This document shows, one piece after another, positions 1 through 8,131 of a stretch of DNA of 37,070 nt (position 1 is the first letter of the stretch; every line of letters begins with the position of its first letter). The DNA comes from Acidobacteriota bacterium. GTDB taxonomy: Bacteria > Acidobacteriota > UBA4820 > DSQY01. Both the position numbers and the translations under genes were made by a program. The notes beneath the pieces were generated by a model. That model saw only the letters and a program-made list of their open reading frames with translations, searched no databases and was not told where the DNA came from. The stretch is from NCBI GenBank assembly GCA_021778515.1, contig JAJYCJ010000022.1, forward strand, positions 1 through 37,070. Direction: 5' to 3'.

Positions 1-383
1 GCGCTCACGAGGTCGCCCCCCGTCGCCGCCGCGCCGCCGAAGGTCACCGTGGCCCCCGACGCGAAGTTGGCCCCCGAGATCGTCACCGGCGTGCCTCCCG
101 CCGTGCCGCCCGAGGAGGGAGTGACTCCCGAAATGGACGGCGGGGGGTTGGAGGCGATGTAGGAGTACCCCGAGGCGAGGGTGGCCGACTGGCTGTCCGG
201 ATTCGTCACCACCACATCCACCGCCCCGGCCGCGTAGGGCGGCGTCAAACACGTCAGGCTCGATGCGCTCACGAGCGAGACCCCCGTCGCCGCCGCGCCG
301 CCGAAGGTCACCGTGGCCCCGGCCACGAAGTTGGCCCCCGAGATCGTCACCGGCGTGCCTCCCGCCGTGCCGCCCGAGGAGGG
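1..383. repeat. 88-codon direct repeat within the IPT/TIG gene
   Basis: Bases 1-119 and 265-383 are nearly identical at a spacing of 264 bp, exactly 88 codons. The copies differ mainly at the short stretches after the first 12 bases and around 56-66 of the unit. Each copy encodes the conserved half of one IPT/TIG domain. Nucleotide identity well above what protein conservation requires points to recent internal duplication or gene conversion. Confidence 0.8.
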
Positions 384-785
384 CTGAACCTGGGACAACG
401 AGGGAGGCGGCAGGGAGCCGGTATAGGTGAAGCCTCCGGGGAGGGTGCCCGCCGTGGCGTCGGGATTGGTGACGGTCACGGACACCGTCCCGGCGGCATG
501 AGGCCCCGTGGTCGCCTGGATGAGCGTCGCCGAGGCGACCACCACGCCGGTGGCAGCCGCCCCTCCCAGGCTGACCGTGGCGCCGCTCTCGAAGCCCGTC
601 CCGCCTATGCTGACGATCGTGCCGCCCGAGCTGGGACCCGAGTTGGGAGCGATGGAGGTCACCGTCACGGAGGGGGCGTACGGGCTGGGACCCGAGCCCG
701 GCGTGGCCCCTGAAGGTGGGGCCCAGACCAGCCCGGCGAGCGCAAGCAAAGCCAAAGCGGGCACTCTCTTCATTTTGCTTCCCAT
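1..785 (-). CDS. secreted IPT/TIG-repeat protein, 5' part (runs off the left edge)
   Basis: This frame stays open from an ATG at 785 to position 1, so only the N-terminal 261 residues are present. A signal peptide is visible (MGSKMKRVPALALLALAGLV, then cleavage near PSGA). At least three Ig-like IPT/TIG domains follow, each about 88 residues, with the recurrent pattern P-SSGGT-GGTPVTISGANF-GATVTFGGAAATG and a closing VTVTNPD or VVVTNPD strand. Such domains build extracellular adhesin-like or carbohydrate-binding stalks, so the protein is probably exported. The start is supported by AAGGAGG about 9 bases upstream; a second in-frame ATG lies at 773. The gene begins 73 bp after the upstream permease stop. 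Total length and any C-terminal catalytic or anchoring domain cannot be seen. The domain call is secure; the function is not known. Confidence 0.8.
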   Translation of the reverse strand, partial: MGSKMKRVPALALLALAGLVWAPPSGATPGSGPSPYAPSVTVTSIAPNSGPSSGGTIVSIGGTGFESGATVSLGGAAATGVVVASATLIQATTGPHAAGTVSVTVTNPDATAGTLPGGFTYTGSLPPPSLSQVQPSSGGTAGGTPVTISGANFVAGATVTFGGAAATGVSLVSASSLTCLTPPYAAGAVDVVVTNPDSQSATLASGYSYIASNPPPSISGVTPSSGGTAGGTPVTISGANFASGATVTFGGAAATGGDLVS

Positions 786-858
786 GGCCGTCTCCCTCCT
801 TCTCCTGCCAACCTCCGCACGACCTCCCGTGCCCAGGCGGAGTCCTATTTCAAGCCCA

Positions 859-2550
859 TTATGTGCCTTCGAGCTTCTGAAGGCGAAGCCCGGCCGTCAG
901 GAAACTGATCACCAGGATGGCGAAACTGAAGGCCCCCACCTGGAGCGCCGAGGGCCAGTAATCTGCGGCGGGGCCTCGCCCCAGCAGGTGTTGGTAGTAG
1001 TGGAAGACGGGCCGGGCCGACAGGACCGTCACGAGCCCCACGTAGGCGAGCGATACGAACATGTAGGTCAGGCCCCACGCGCTCATGACGGCCTTGGCGG
1101 GATTGCGGGCGTCGAAGACCGGGTCCAGCGTCCCCATGAAGAGGGCCAGCGCCGCCAGCGTGACCGACTGGGCCACGGCCAGGAAGAGCGTGTACCCGAG
1201 GGCCTCCCCCCGGATGCCGAGGAAGTGGTTGGAGCCATACAGGGTTATGGCCGCCAGGGCAGACAGGGGGATGGCGGTGAAGAGGAACTTGGCCCACAGG
1301 TAGGACCAGATGTCGATGGGCAGAACCCTGGAGACGAAATAGGCCTTCCCCTCCGACCCCACGGCCGTGAAGGCGAATCGGCCCGCCACGGAAGCCACGA
1401 TGAGCCCGAGCGTCGCGAGGTTCCAGAAGGAGACGGCCACCTTGAAGACCTCCAGGTCGGTGGGCATGAACCGGACGTTGAAGAGGTAGATCACCACCAG
1501 CGCGCCCAGGATGATCACCTGCCCCCACTGCGTGGGATCCCTGAAGAAGAGGAGGAGATCCCGCCGCAGGAGAGCCCGGGACTTCCGGCCGGCCGGGGCG
1601 GCGGCCAGGGCCAGGGCCAGGAGCCCCCCGCCCAGCCGGCTCCTCCCCCGCCTCGAAAGCATTCCAGCCTGTTCCTGGGCGCGACCGTATCCCCGCCAGT
1701 GAAAGGCCCTCAGGAGGAGGGCCAGCAGGCCGACGGCTGCCAGGGTGGCCAGGGCCAGGCGCAGGAGCGCGGGCCAGACGCCGCCCCACTGCCGCTCGGC
1801 CCCCCGCACCACCACGTCCGCCAGCCAGGTGGAGGGCAGGAGCGTCTCCCTGGGCAGGCGAATGGAGCGGATAACCGTCAGGGCCTGCAGGGAGGAGGCC
1901 GGATTCAGAAGGTTCTCTGGGCGGGCCAGGCGAAAGAGGACCACCAGCAGGCAGACCATGACCACCAGCAGGATCGTGAGGGCCTGGTGGAGGCGGCGGG
2001 CCGGGAAAAACCGGGCCAGAAGTACCGTCAGGCCGACGCCGAGGGAGGTGGGAATAGCCAGATAAAGGAGGAGGCCGGCGAACCCGGCCGCCAGGGCGAG
2101 GGGGTCCGCCGGGAAGAGGCTCAGGTAGGCGGCCACCACGGGAACCAGGAGCAGGGCCACCATGTACCCGGCGTTCACCCCCGCCTCCAGGCTGCGGTGG
2201 AGGCGGAGCGACCAGCGGCCCACGGGCAAGGGCAGGAGGAGGGCGAGGTCCTCGTCCAGGTAGAGGTAGGAGAGGGCGCTCACGGCCGCCGAGAAGAGCA
2301 GCAGCGTGAGGGTAGTCAGGAGGACGAGGGACATGAGCTTGGAGGCGACCGCCACCAGCAGGATCCTCGGGATCTCCTCGTTGGAGAGCAGGTTGCCGAA
2401 GATCCGGCGGAAAAAGGCGAAGTCGCCCGCGAGGAAGGCAGCCCCCATGAGCAGGAAGAGGGCGCCCAGCCCCCCCCTCAGGGCGCTCGGCGGCCAGAAG
2501 CGGTTCAGCGTGCACCTCGCCCGGACCCAGGTCAGGTGGATGAAATGCAT
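859..2550 (-). CDS. large multi-pass membrane protein, ABC-exporter permease-like
   Basis: A 563-residue protein with about a dozen hydrophobic segments (roughly residues 30-50, 65-110, 120-185, 190-210, 265-285, 345-360, 375-395, 415-440 and three more to the C-terminus). The cytoplasmic stretch near residues 320-345 contains a run like KSRALLRRDLLLFFRDP followed by a membrane segment. This resembles the large ABC-type exporter permeases encoded next to a separate ATPase. No Walker motif is present, so it would need an ATPase from elsewhere; none is adjacent. The start is ATG 2550 with a weak AGAAGG upstream. The 210-bp leader between it and the pcm stop carries inverted repeats. Family assignment is by resemblance; the substrate is unknown. 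Confidence 0.6.
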   Translation of the reverse strand: MHFIHLTWVRARCTLNRFWPPSALRGGLGALFLLMGAAFLAGDFAFFRRIFGNLLSNEEIPRILLVAVASKLMSLVLLTTLTLLLFSAAVSALSYLYLDEDLALLLPLPVGRWSLRLHRSLEAGVNAGYMVALLLVPVVAAYLSLFPADPLALAAGFAGLLLYLAIPTSLGVGLTVLLARFFPARRLHQALTILLVVMVCLLVVLFRLARPENLLNPASSLQALTVIRSIRLPRETLLPSTWLADVVVRGAERQWGGVWPALLRLALATLAAVGLLALLLRAFHWRGYGRAQEQAGMLSRRGRSRLGGGLLALALAAAPAGRKSRALLRRDLLLFFRDPTQWGQVIILGALVVIYLFNVRFMPTDLEVFKVAVSFWNLATLGLIVASVAGRFAFTAVGSEGKAYFVSRVLPIDIWSYLWAKFLFTAIPLSALAAITLYGSNHFLGIRGEALGYTLFLAVAQSVTLAALALFMGTLDPVFDARNPAKAVMSAWGLTYMFVSLAYVGLVTVLSARPVFHYYQHLLGRGPAADYWPSALQVGAFSFAILVISFLTAGLRLQKLEGT

Positions 2551-2580
2551 GGCCTTCTCATCTCAGCGAAGGGTGGCGGA

Positions 2581-2606
2581 GCGCCCCCGCGCCGGCGCGG
2601 GGGCGC
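2581..2606. repeat. 26-bp perfect GC palindrome
   Basis: GCGCCCCCGCGCC (2581-2593) is followed without a gap by its exact reverse complement (2594-2606). It lies about 30 bp upstream of the permease start and downstream of the pcm stop. There is no T-tract on either side, so it is not a canonical terminator. It could be a protein-binding dyad or an RNA hairpin in the leader. Confidence 0.6.
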
Positions 2607-2666
2607 CCGGCCGGCAAGGCCACCTGATGTAGACGGGCCCGAGCAGGCTGAGGTTCCCGTGGGGAA

Positions 2667-2738
2667 AGTATCGGGTGACCATCACCACCGAGGTCCCTCC
2701 CTTGAGAAAGGGTCATCGCGATCACCTCGACCGATACT
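2667..2738 (-). other. inverted-repeat leader between pcm and the permease gene
   Basis: AGTATCGG at 2667-2674 is the exact inverse of CCGATACT at 2731-2738. Inside these arms GTGA/TCAC and CCCT/AGGG stretches can pair further. Read on the minus strand this would be a long stem-loop about 120-190 nt ahead of the permease ATG. It could be a 3' processing or termination structure of pcm, or a regulatory leader. I recognise no known RNA family. Confidence 0.3.
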
Positions 2739-2759
2739 ACACCCCTCGCGACTCGCGCT

Positions 2760-3398
2760 TCACCTCCGGGCGAACCGGCCCTGGAGGGGCACAAACACGC
2801 AGCGGTCGAAGGTTTCCTCCCGAAAGCCATGGGCGGTCCGGGTCATGCACAGGACCACCTGGCTGAAATCCTGGTCCACCGGTGCAACCAGCCGGCCGCG
2901 GAGAGAGAGCTGCTCCAGAAGCGGAGGAGGAATGGCCGGGCAGGCGGCCGAGATCAGGATCCTGTCGAAGGGCGCCTCCTCGGGCCAGCCCAACCCGCCG
3001 TCCCCCACCCTCACTGGCACAGGTGGGAACCCTGCCGATGCGAGGTTGGCGAGGATCCTTTCGGCGAGGCGATGATGCCATTCCACGCCCCACGGCCTGG
3101 CCCCCATGGCCGAGAGCACCGCGAGGACGTAACCGCTGCCCGCCCCCACCTCGAGCACCTTCATCCCCCGGTGGACGTCCAGAATCTGGAGCATCACCGC
3201 CGCCATGTAAGGCTGGCTGATGGTCTGCCCCTCCCCGATGGAGACGGGATGGTCTTCGTACGCGGCCCCTCGGGCAGCCGCCGGCACGAAGGCCTCCCTC
3301 TCGACGCGGAGCATGGCGCCGAGCACCCGCCTGGACCTGAGGCCCCTCGGCAGGAGCTGCTCCCGCACCATCTGGCGCCGCCGGAGATTCCCGGTCAT
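2760..3398 (-). CDS. pcm: protein-L-isoaspartate O-methyltransferase
   Basis: A 212-residue SAM-dependent methyltransferase that repairs isoaspartyl residues in damaged proteins in the cytoplasm. Family landmarks appear in order: RRxMVREQL near residue 8, VEREAFVP near 33, a GQTISQPYMAA substrate and SAM-site motif near 57, LEVGAGSGYVLAVLS as SAM motif I near 79, and a C-terminal FDRILISAACP segment. Length matches the family. The chosen ATG (3398) is preceded by GGGGAGGG and gives the usual N-terminus; a 96-codon upstream extension in the same frame is non-homologous intergenic sequence. It is transcribed toward the permease gene. The call is well supported. Confidence 0.93.
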   Translation of the reverse strand: MTGNLRRRQMVREQLLPRGLRSRRVLGAMLRVEREAFVPAAARGAAYEDHPVSIGEGQTISQPYMAAVMLQILDVHRGMKVLEVGAGSGYVLAVLSAMGARPWGVEWHHRLAERILANLASAGFPPVPVRVGDGGLGWPEEAPFDRILISAACPAIPPPLLEQLSLRGRLVAPVDQDFSQVVLCMTRTAHGFREETFDRCVFVPLQGRFARR

Positions 3399-3750
3399 GA
3401 ACGACCCTCCCCTGCCATTCCCTCGCCGGCCCGTTCCCATCCAGAAGTTAGGCTTCGCTTCGCCGGGGTACAAGGCGGCGTGACCATGGCTGTCCAAAAC
3501 AATTCCAGCACTCCCCAAAATAGGTTGGCCTTCCGGAGCGAAGCGGAGGAAGGCGCGGCCCAGACCCAGCCGTGGTTCGGACCCGGCTGGGCAAAGCCCA
3601 CCGCGGTGGGCTGGTTTCGCAAGCAGGCCCCCCCGCCTTCGCGGGGGCAGGCTCAGGCTTCGGCCCCGCTGCTCTCCCATCCCCACTTCGAAGCTGTCCT
3701 TTGCAGAGAGTCAACCCTATTGGTGTCGGAGCACCAAACGAGCGGGCGGC
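3399..3750. repeat. intergenic region with three consecutive hairpins
   Basis: This 352-bp gap between the MFS stop and the pcm start holds no convincing gene. Within 83 bp it has three perfect stems: CCCAGCCG 3565-3572 with 3584-3591 (inner GG/CC also pairs); the 16-bp palindrome GCCCACCGCGGTGGGC at 3596-3611; and CCCCCGC 3630-3636 with 3641-3647 around loop CTTC. Another segment around 3440-3480 (gaagcgaagcc) resembles the dispersed repeats common in uncultured high-GC genomes. Read from the minus strand the hairpins follow the MFS gene and could end its transcript, though no T-tract is present. Confidence 0.5.
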
Positions 3751-4965
3751 CTATTCGCGCCCCAGCTCGGGCCTCTGGCGGCGCCGCCCCAGGCAGAAAG
3801 CGAAGAGGAGGCCCGCACCCAGGGCGAGGGCCGCATCGGTGCCGAAGGCCGCGGCAGCTCCCACGCGGTCCCACAGGATTCCGGTGAGCAGAGACGCCGG
3901 CAGGAGCACGACCCCCTTCACGGCGTTGTAGGCCCCCATCCCCGATCCCATGAAGCCCGCGGGGATGAGCCTCGAGACGTAGGCCTTCTTGACCCCCTCC
4001 TCCACCGCCTGGAAGGGCCCGTAGAGAAGGAAGAGCACGACTACCGCCGCGGGCCCCCCGGCGAGGGCGAAGCCCAGGTAGACGCCAGCGTAATAGGGAA
4101 AGGAGAGGAGCACCACGCGGCCCAGCCCCCACCGGTCGGCCATGGCCCCGATGGGGCCGGCCACCGCCGCGTAGAACAGGTTGAAGAGCAGGTAGACCCC
4201 CGCGACAGCTTCGACGGAGAAGCCCACGGATCGGGCCTTGAGGAGCAGGAAGGTGTCGGAGGAGTTCCCCAGGGTGAACAGGGCGGTCACCCAGAGAAAG
4301 TCCCGGAAGGCGCCCTTCTGCCCAAAGGCCGCCCCGACGGAGGGGGCGGGGCCGCTGGGCTGGGTCCGGACGCCCGTTTCCCGGATGAGGGTGACGAGGA
4401 GGAGGGCCACCAACCCGGGCAGGATGCTCCACCAGAATACCGTCCTCATGTCGAACGCCGCGGCCAGCATGAGCATGGCCAGGCCCGGGCCGAGCGCCGC
4501 GCCGGCCGTATCCATCCCGCGGTGGACGCCGAAGGCCTTTCCCCTCAGGGCCGGCGGCGCGCTGTCCGCGATGACCGCGTCCCTCGGCGCCGTGCGGATT
4601 CCCTTCCCCGCCCGGTCCGCGAATCGCGCGCCCAGGACCGCCGGCCATGAGCCAGCGGCCGCGATGAAGGGCCTGGCCGCGAGGGAGAGGCCGTAGCCGA
4701 GGAACATGGGGAGCTTGCGGTTGTGGAACCGGTCCGAAAGGACGCCCGAGAAGACCTTGAGCACGCTGGCCGTGGCTTCGGCGATCCCCTCCACGAGCCC
4801 CAACGAGGTGCGCGACGCCTTCAGCACCCCCGTCAGGAAGAGGGGGAGCAGAGGATAGACCATCTCCGAAGAGATGTCGTTGAAGAGGCTGACGAAGCCC
4901 GCCACCCAGACGTTCCGGTCGAGCCTTTGGCCCGCCCGCGCGCCTCCGGCGCCGATTCCTCTCAC
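3751..4965 (-). CDS. major facilitator superfamily transporter
   Basis: About 404 residues with twelve predicted membrane segments, a conserved first helix ([24 protein letters not shown]), and the loop 2-3 motif LSDRFHNRK that corresponds to the MFS G-x-x-x-D-R/K signature. A second copy of this motif ([11 protein letters not shown]) sits after helix 8. This FNDISSEM subfamily is common in bacteria; the substrate is unknown and could be a drug or small metabolite. I prefer GTG at 4965, which has GAGGAGGT just upstream, although the spacing is short. An in-frame TTG at 5031 would add 22 unconserved residues. The gene is divergent from the pta operon. Confidence 0.85.
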   Translation of the reverse strand: MRGIGAGGARAGQRLDRNVWVAGFVSLFNDISSEMVYPLLPLFLTGVLKASRTSLGLVEGIAEATASVLKVFSGVLSDRFHNRKLPMFLGYGLSLAARPFIAAAGSWPAVLGARFADRAGKGIRTAPRDAVIADSAPPALRGKAFGVHRGMDTAGAALGPGLAMLMLAAAFDMRTVFWWSILPGLVALLLVTLIRETGVRTQPSGPAPSVGAAFGQKGAFRDFLWVTALFTLGNSSDTFLLLKARSVGFSVEAVAGVYLLFNLFYAAVAGPIGAMADRWGLGRVVLLSFPYYAGVYLGFALAGGPAAVVVLFLLYGPFQAVEEGVKKAYVSRLIPAGFMGSGMGAYNAVKGVVLLPASLLTGILWDRVGAAAAFGTDAALALGAGLLFAFCLGRRRQRPELGRE

Positions 4966-5132
4966 CCGACCTCCTCGGGCCCCCGAGGGCCGTTCGGCCC
5001 CATTGTGGTCCACGAGGCCGAATCCGGACAAGCCTCGTGTTCAGCGTCCTGCGTGTCACACCTCGGTTCTTCCCGCCACCCTCCACGATCGAGCCATCCG
5101 TCCGGGTCGAGAAATTCGGGCCGCGAGGGGGC

Positions 5133-5162
5133 TTGGGTCTCCCTCCACCTTTCTGGTACCCT
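5133..5162 (+). promoter_or_regulatory. possible sigma70 promoter of the pta operon
   Basis: TTGGGT at 5133-5138 and TACCCT at 5157-5162 are separated by 18 bp, and GGGGAGGTGAG plus the pta ATG follow. The -10 match is poor (only T, A and the final T agree with consensus). Offered as the best candidate in the divergent gap. Confidence 0.3.
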
Positions 5163-5186
5163 TTGGGCCGGGGAGGTGAGCGGGGC

Positions 5187-6200
5187 ATGTCTCTTCTTGA
5201 CTCCATCCGGCACCGCGCGGCGGCGGACCGGCGACGAATCGTCCTGCCTGAAACCTCTGACCCACGGACACTCCGGGCCGTCCCGCTGGTACAGGCGGCG
5301 GGGGCGGCGGAGCTGCTGCTGGTGGGCGAACCCGCCGAGATGCGGCGGCGTGCCGAGACGTCCGGAGTCTCCCTGGCGGGAGTAGAGTTCCTCGACCCGA
5401 CCGAACCGCCATTCAACCAGGAGGCGGCCCGAGTCTACCTCGAACGAATGCGCAGCCGGGGCGTGACCGAGGCCCAGGCCCGCCAGACGGCGGCCCACCC
5501 GCTCTACGCCGCCTGCCTGGCCGTGCGCATGGGCATGGCCGACGGAGTGGTCTCGGGGGCTACCCACACGACCGCCGATTCGGTGCGCGCCTACCTCCGC
5601 TGTTTCGGCCCGGCGCCGGGTATCCGCACCGTGAGCAGCTTCTTTCTCATGGTGACTCCCCGCACCGAATACGGAGAGCAGGGGGTCTTCGTCTACTCGG
5701 ACTGCGGCATGGTCCCCTATCCGGACAGCGCCCAGCTGGCCGAGATCGCACTGTGCGCCGCCGACTCCTTCCGCCTCCTCGTCGGGGTGGAGCCCAAGGT
5801 GGCCTTCCTCTCCTATTCCACAAAAGGGTCCTCTCGCGATCCCAACGTGGACAAGGTCGTGCGGGCCCTGGAGACCTTCCGGGCCCGAGCCCCCCACATC
5901 GCGGCCGACGGCGAGCTGCAGGGAGACGCGGCCCTGGTTCCCGAGGTGGGCGCGAGCAAGGCCCCGGGCAGCTCCGTGGCAGGCCAGGCCAACGTTCTGA
6001 TCTTCCCCAACCTCGACGCGGGGAACATCGCCTACAAGCTCACGGAACGCCTGGGCGGGGCGGTGGCCCTCGGTCCCATCCTCCAGGGGCTGGACGGCGC
6101 AGCCAACGACCTCAGCCGCGGCTGCACCGCAGAGGACATCGCCGACGTGGTGGCCATCACCGCGCTCCAGGCCCAAGCCCGCCGGCAGGCGAACCGCTGA
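5187..6200 (+). CDS. pta: phosphate acetyltransferase (PTA/PTB family)
   Basis: A 337-residue protein of the phosphate acetyl/butyryl transferase family, which interconverts acetyl-CoA and acetyl phosphate in the cytoplasm. Visible features are the N-terminal [16 protein letters not shown], the central [19 protein letters not shown] motif (about residues 115-133), a [16 protein letters not shown] segment and the C-terminal [17 protein letters not shown] signature near 270. Length fits the short single-domain Pta. ATG 5187 follows GGGAGGTGAG. A butyryltransferase function is possible, but [11 protein letters not shown] favours Pta. No ackA is in the window. It heads a seven-gene operon; the next gene starts 5 bp after its stop. 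Confidence 0.9.
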   Translation: MSLLDSIRHRAAADRRRIVLPETSDPRTLRAVPLVQAAGAAELLLVGEPAEMRRRAETSGVSLAGVEFLDPTEPPFNQEAARVYLERMRSRGVTEAQARQTAAHPLYAACLAVRMGMADGVVSGATHTTADSVRAYLRCFGPAPGIRTVSSFFLMVTPRTEYGEQGVFVYSDCGMVPYPDSAQLAEIALCAADSFRLLVGVEPKVAFLSYSTKGSSRDPNVDKVVRALETFRARAPHIAADGELQGDAALVPEVGASKAPGSSVAGQANVLIFPNLDAGNIAYKLTERLGGAVALGPILQGLDGAANDLSRGCTAEDIADVVAITALQAQARRQANR

Positions 6201-6205
6201 CGGGC

Positions 6206-6916
6206 ATGTCGGACAGCCTTCCCACCCAGCCGCCAAAGGACACTTCCTCCTCACCCATCGTGGCGATCCTCATCCCCGTGCACAATGGCGGGCCCTTTCT
6301 GGAGAGGGTGCTCGACGGCCTGGCGGCCTATCCCGTCGCCGTGTGGGTCGTGGACGACGGCTCCACGGATGACACGGCTTCCAGGGTCCGTTCCCGGCCG
6401 GTCCGCCTGCTCCGGCTTCCCGTCCGCTCCGGAAAGGGATCCGCCATACGCCACGGCCTGGAACACATCCTGGGCGACTCCTCCCCCGAGTGGGTGCTCT
6501 TCATGGACGCGGACGGCCAGCACAGGCCGGAGGAGGTGCCCAGGTTCCTGTCCGCCATGGGACGTGAGGTGGATTTCCTGATCGGATCCCGCATGGGGGA
6601 GGCGGAGAACTTTCCGCTCCATCGCCTCCGCACCAACCGGGTGGGAAGCACCATCCTCAGGCTCATGAGCGGCCACGCCGTGCCGGATACCCAGTGCGGG
6701 TTTCGCGCGCTTCGCGCCGACCGCCTCCGGGGGATGAGGCTGGAATCCGGGGGCTTCGAGGTGGAGACCGAGATCCTCCTCAAGGCGCTCAGGGCCGGGG
6801 CCCGATGGAAACCCGTTCCCGTCAGCGCCGTCTACGACGGCCAGGGGAGCCATTTCAGGCCCGTGGCGGACACCTACCGGATCTGCATGGCCGCGCTGCG
6901 CTATGTCGTCGAATAG
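6206..6916 (+). CDS. family 2 glycosyltransferase (polyprenyl-phosphate sugar transferase-like)
   Basis: 236 residues forming one GT-A domain. The nucleotide-binding strand reads AILIPVHNGG, followed by VWVVDDGSTDDT (about residues 44-55), and the metal-binding DXD motif is in FMDADGQHRP (about 98). The C-terminal part has DTQCGFRALR, typical of dolichol/undecaprenyl-phosphate mannose or glucose synthase-like enzymes. There are no membrane helices, so it is probably cytoplasmic or peripheral. It starts 5 bp after pta and overlaps the acyltransferase start by 14 bp, suggesting work on envelope lipids or glycans. Donor and acceptor are unknown. Confidence 0.85.
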   Translation: MSDSLPTQPPKDTSSSPIVAILIPVHNGGPFLERVLDGLAAYPVAVWVVDDGSTDDTASRVRSRPVRLLRLPVRSGKGSAIRHGLEHILGDSSPEWVLFMDADGQHRPEEVPRFLSAMGREVDFLIGSRMGEAENFPLHRLRTNRVGSTILRLMSGHAVPDTQCGFRALRADRLRGMRLESGGFEVETEILLKALRAGARWKPVPVSAVYDGQGSHFRPVADTYRICMAALRYVVE

Positions 6917-7787
6917 CCTCTACCGGAACTGGAACGTGAGCGGCTTCAACCAGGGCTGGGTCTTCCGCCTGGCGGAGCAGTGCTGCTGCCGGATCCCCTC
7001 GCGGATTCCCTACGCCCTGGCCGCCAACCTGATGGATTGGTACCAGGGGTTCCGGCCGCAGGTGTCGGCCGCCGTCCGGGCCAACCTGGCCGGTGCCTTC
7101 CCCCATCTATCCCCCAGGCGCCTCGATGCCTTTACGGACTCGACATTCGCCAACTACGGACGGGGGCTGGTGGACTACCTCCGGGCCGGGGTGGACCCGC
7201 CGGAGGTCACCGCGCGGCCGGGCGCTGCGGAGAGCCTGATGGGCATCGGCGGGGGGCGGATCCTGGTCACGGCCCACATGGGAAACTGGGAGGTGGGAGG
7301 GCTGTATCTGGGCCGGCTTCTGGGTCCCCACTGCATCGTGGGCTTCCCCGAGAGCGATCCCGGCGTGGACGCGTTCCGCGAGGCCAAGCGCCGGAGTGTC
7401 GGGCATCGGACCATCCGCGTCCGTCAGGACCTCTCCACGCCGTTCGAGCTGAGACGCCTCCTGGAGGAGGGAAGAAGCATCGTGGTTCTTGCCGACCGAT
7501 CGGTGGATCGGGACTGCGTTCGGGTCGAGTTCCGCGGACGGCCGGCCCTGTTCCTGCGAAGCCCCGCCCTGCTTTCGGCTCTCACTGGCGTCCCCGTCGT
7601 CCCCGTGGCCGTGGTGGCGGAGGGCGCAGGCCGCTACAGCGCCCACGTGGGCACTCCCGCCGTGGCGGAGAGCGCTCTCTCGGCCGGAGAGCTGATGCAG
7701 GGGGTGGCGGATTTCTTCGGCGGGATCCTAGAGCAGTATCCGGATCAGTGGTACAATTTTTTCAGGTACTGGCGGGAGGAGCCATGA
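6903..7787 (+). CDS. LpxL/HtrB-family lysophospholipid (lipid A) acyltransferase
   Basis: A 294-residue member of the LpxL/HtrB/WaaM family, which transfers fatty acyl chains to lipid A precursors or other glycolipids at the inner face of the cytoplasmic membrane. The catalytic H-x4-E motif is intact as HMGNWE near residue 125. Later blocks VVLADRS and the FFRYW C-terminus are typical. An amphipathic or membrane-contacting N-terminus is present. ATG 6903 overlaps the end of the GT2 gene in another frame, and its TGA overlaps the STAS ATG (ATGA). Its presence implies a diderm envelope. The exact acyl acceptor is not known; a GT2-acyltransferase pair is also seen in aryl-polyene and ornithine-lipid clusters, but no other genes of those pathways are here. 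Confidence 0.85.
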   Translation: MSSNSLYRNWNVSGFNQGWVFRLAEQCCCRIPSRIPYALAANLMDWYQGFRPQVSAAVRANLAGAFPHLSPRRLDAFTDSTFANYGRGLVDYLRAGVDPPEVTARPGAAESLMGIGGGRILVTAHMGNWEVGGLYLGRLLGPHCIVGFPESDPGVDAFREAKRRSVGHRTIRVRQDLSTPFELRRLLEEGRSIVVLADRSVDRDCVRVEFRGRPALFLRSPALLSALTGVPVVPVAVVAEGAGRYSAHVGTPAVAESALSAGELMQGVADFFGGILEQYPDQWYNFFRYWREEP

Positions 7788-8131
7788 CGAACCTGGAAAT
7801 CCGCTCCGAATCCAAGGGGGATGCCTGGGTGATCCGCCTGAAGGGTTTCCTGGACGCCCACAACCACGGTCTCTTCCGGGAGGCCGTCCAAGAGCATTTT
7901 CAGAAGGGGCACCGGCGCCTCATCGTAGACTTCTCGGAACTCGCCTACATCGGCTCCTCGGGGATCGAGGTGATCCTCTCCCACATCCAGCCCATTCGGG
8001 ACGACGGCGGGGACATGATCCTGTGCTGCATGTCGCCGAAGATCTTCAAGGTCTTCGACCTGCTCGGCCTGCCCTCGTTCTTCACCATCTGCTCCACCGT
8101 GGAAGAGGCCTCCAAGGCCTTCCATGGCTGA
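7784..8131 (+). CDS. STAS-domain protein (anti-sigma factor antagonist-like)
   Basis: 115 residues forming a single STAS domain. Landmarks are the strand WVIRLKGFLDAHNH, the core RRLIVDFSELAYIGSSGIEVILSHI (about residues 44-68) with the conserved serine that partner kinases phosphorylate in SpoIIAA-like proteins, and the LLGLPSFFTI C-terminal segment. Known STAS proteins release sigma factors or act in membrane-lipid asymmetry systems (MlaB). No anti-sigma kinase, PP2C phosphatase or Mla gene is nearby. It overlaps the acyltransferase stop by ATGA and the next gene by 8 bp, so it is co-translated with envelope-lipid genes; an MlaB-like or regulatory role is inference. Confidence 0.88.
   Translation: MTNLEIRSESKGDAWVIRLKGFLDAHNHGLFREAVQEHFQKGHRRLIVDFSELAYIGSSGIEVILSHIQPIRDDGGDMILCCMSPKIFKVFDLLGLPSFFTICSTVEEASKAFHG

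Noticed and set aside
2581-2606. Intrinsic terminator of pcm
   Set aside because: The stem is perfect but no T-tract follows on either strand; kept as a palindrome only.
508-3075. 855-codon open frame on the plus strand across the IPT, permease and pcm region
   Set aside because: Low-complexity Gly/Pro/Arg/Gln/Glu-rich translation antisense to well-recognised genes; a by-product of high G+C.
3399-3686. 96-codon N-terminal extension of pcm
   Set aside because: The family N-terminus starts at ATG 3398, with GGGGAGGG upstream; the extension covers the hairpin cluster.
4965-5031. TTG start for the MFS protein at 5031
   Set aside because: It adds 22 unconserved residues and has no ribosome-binding site; GTG 4965 has GAGGAGGT upstream.
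3653-5416. 587-codon minus-strand frame overlapping the MFS and pta genes
   Set aside because: Composition is Arg/Gly/Pro-rich and it overlaps two clear genes.
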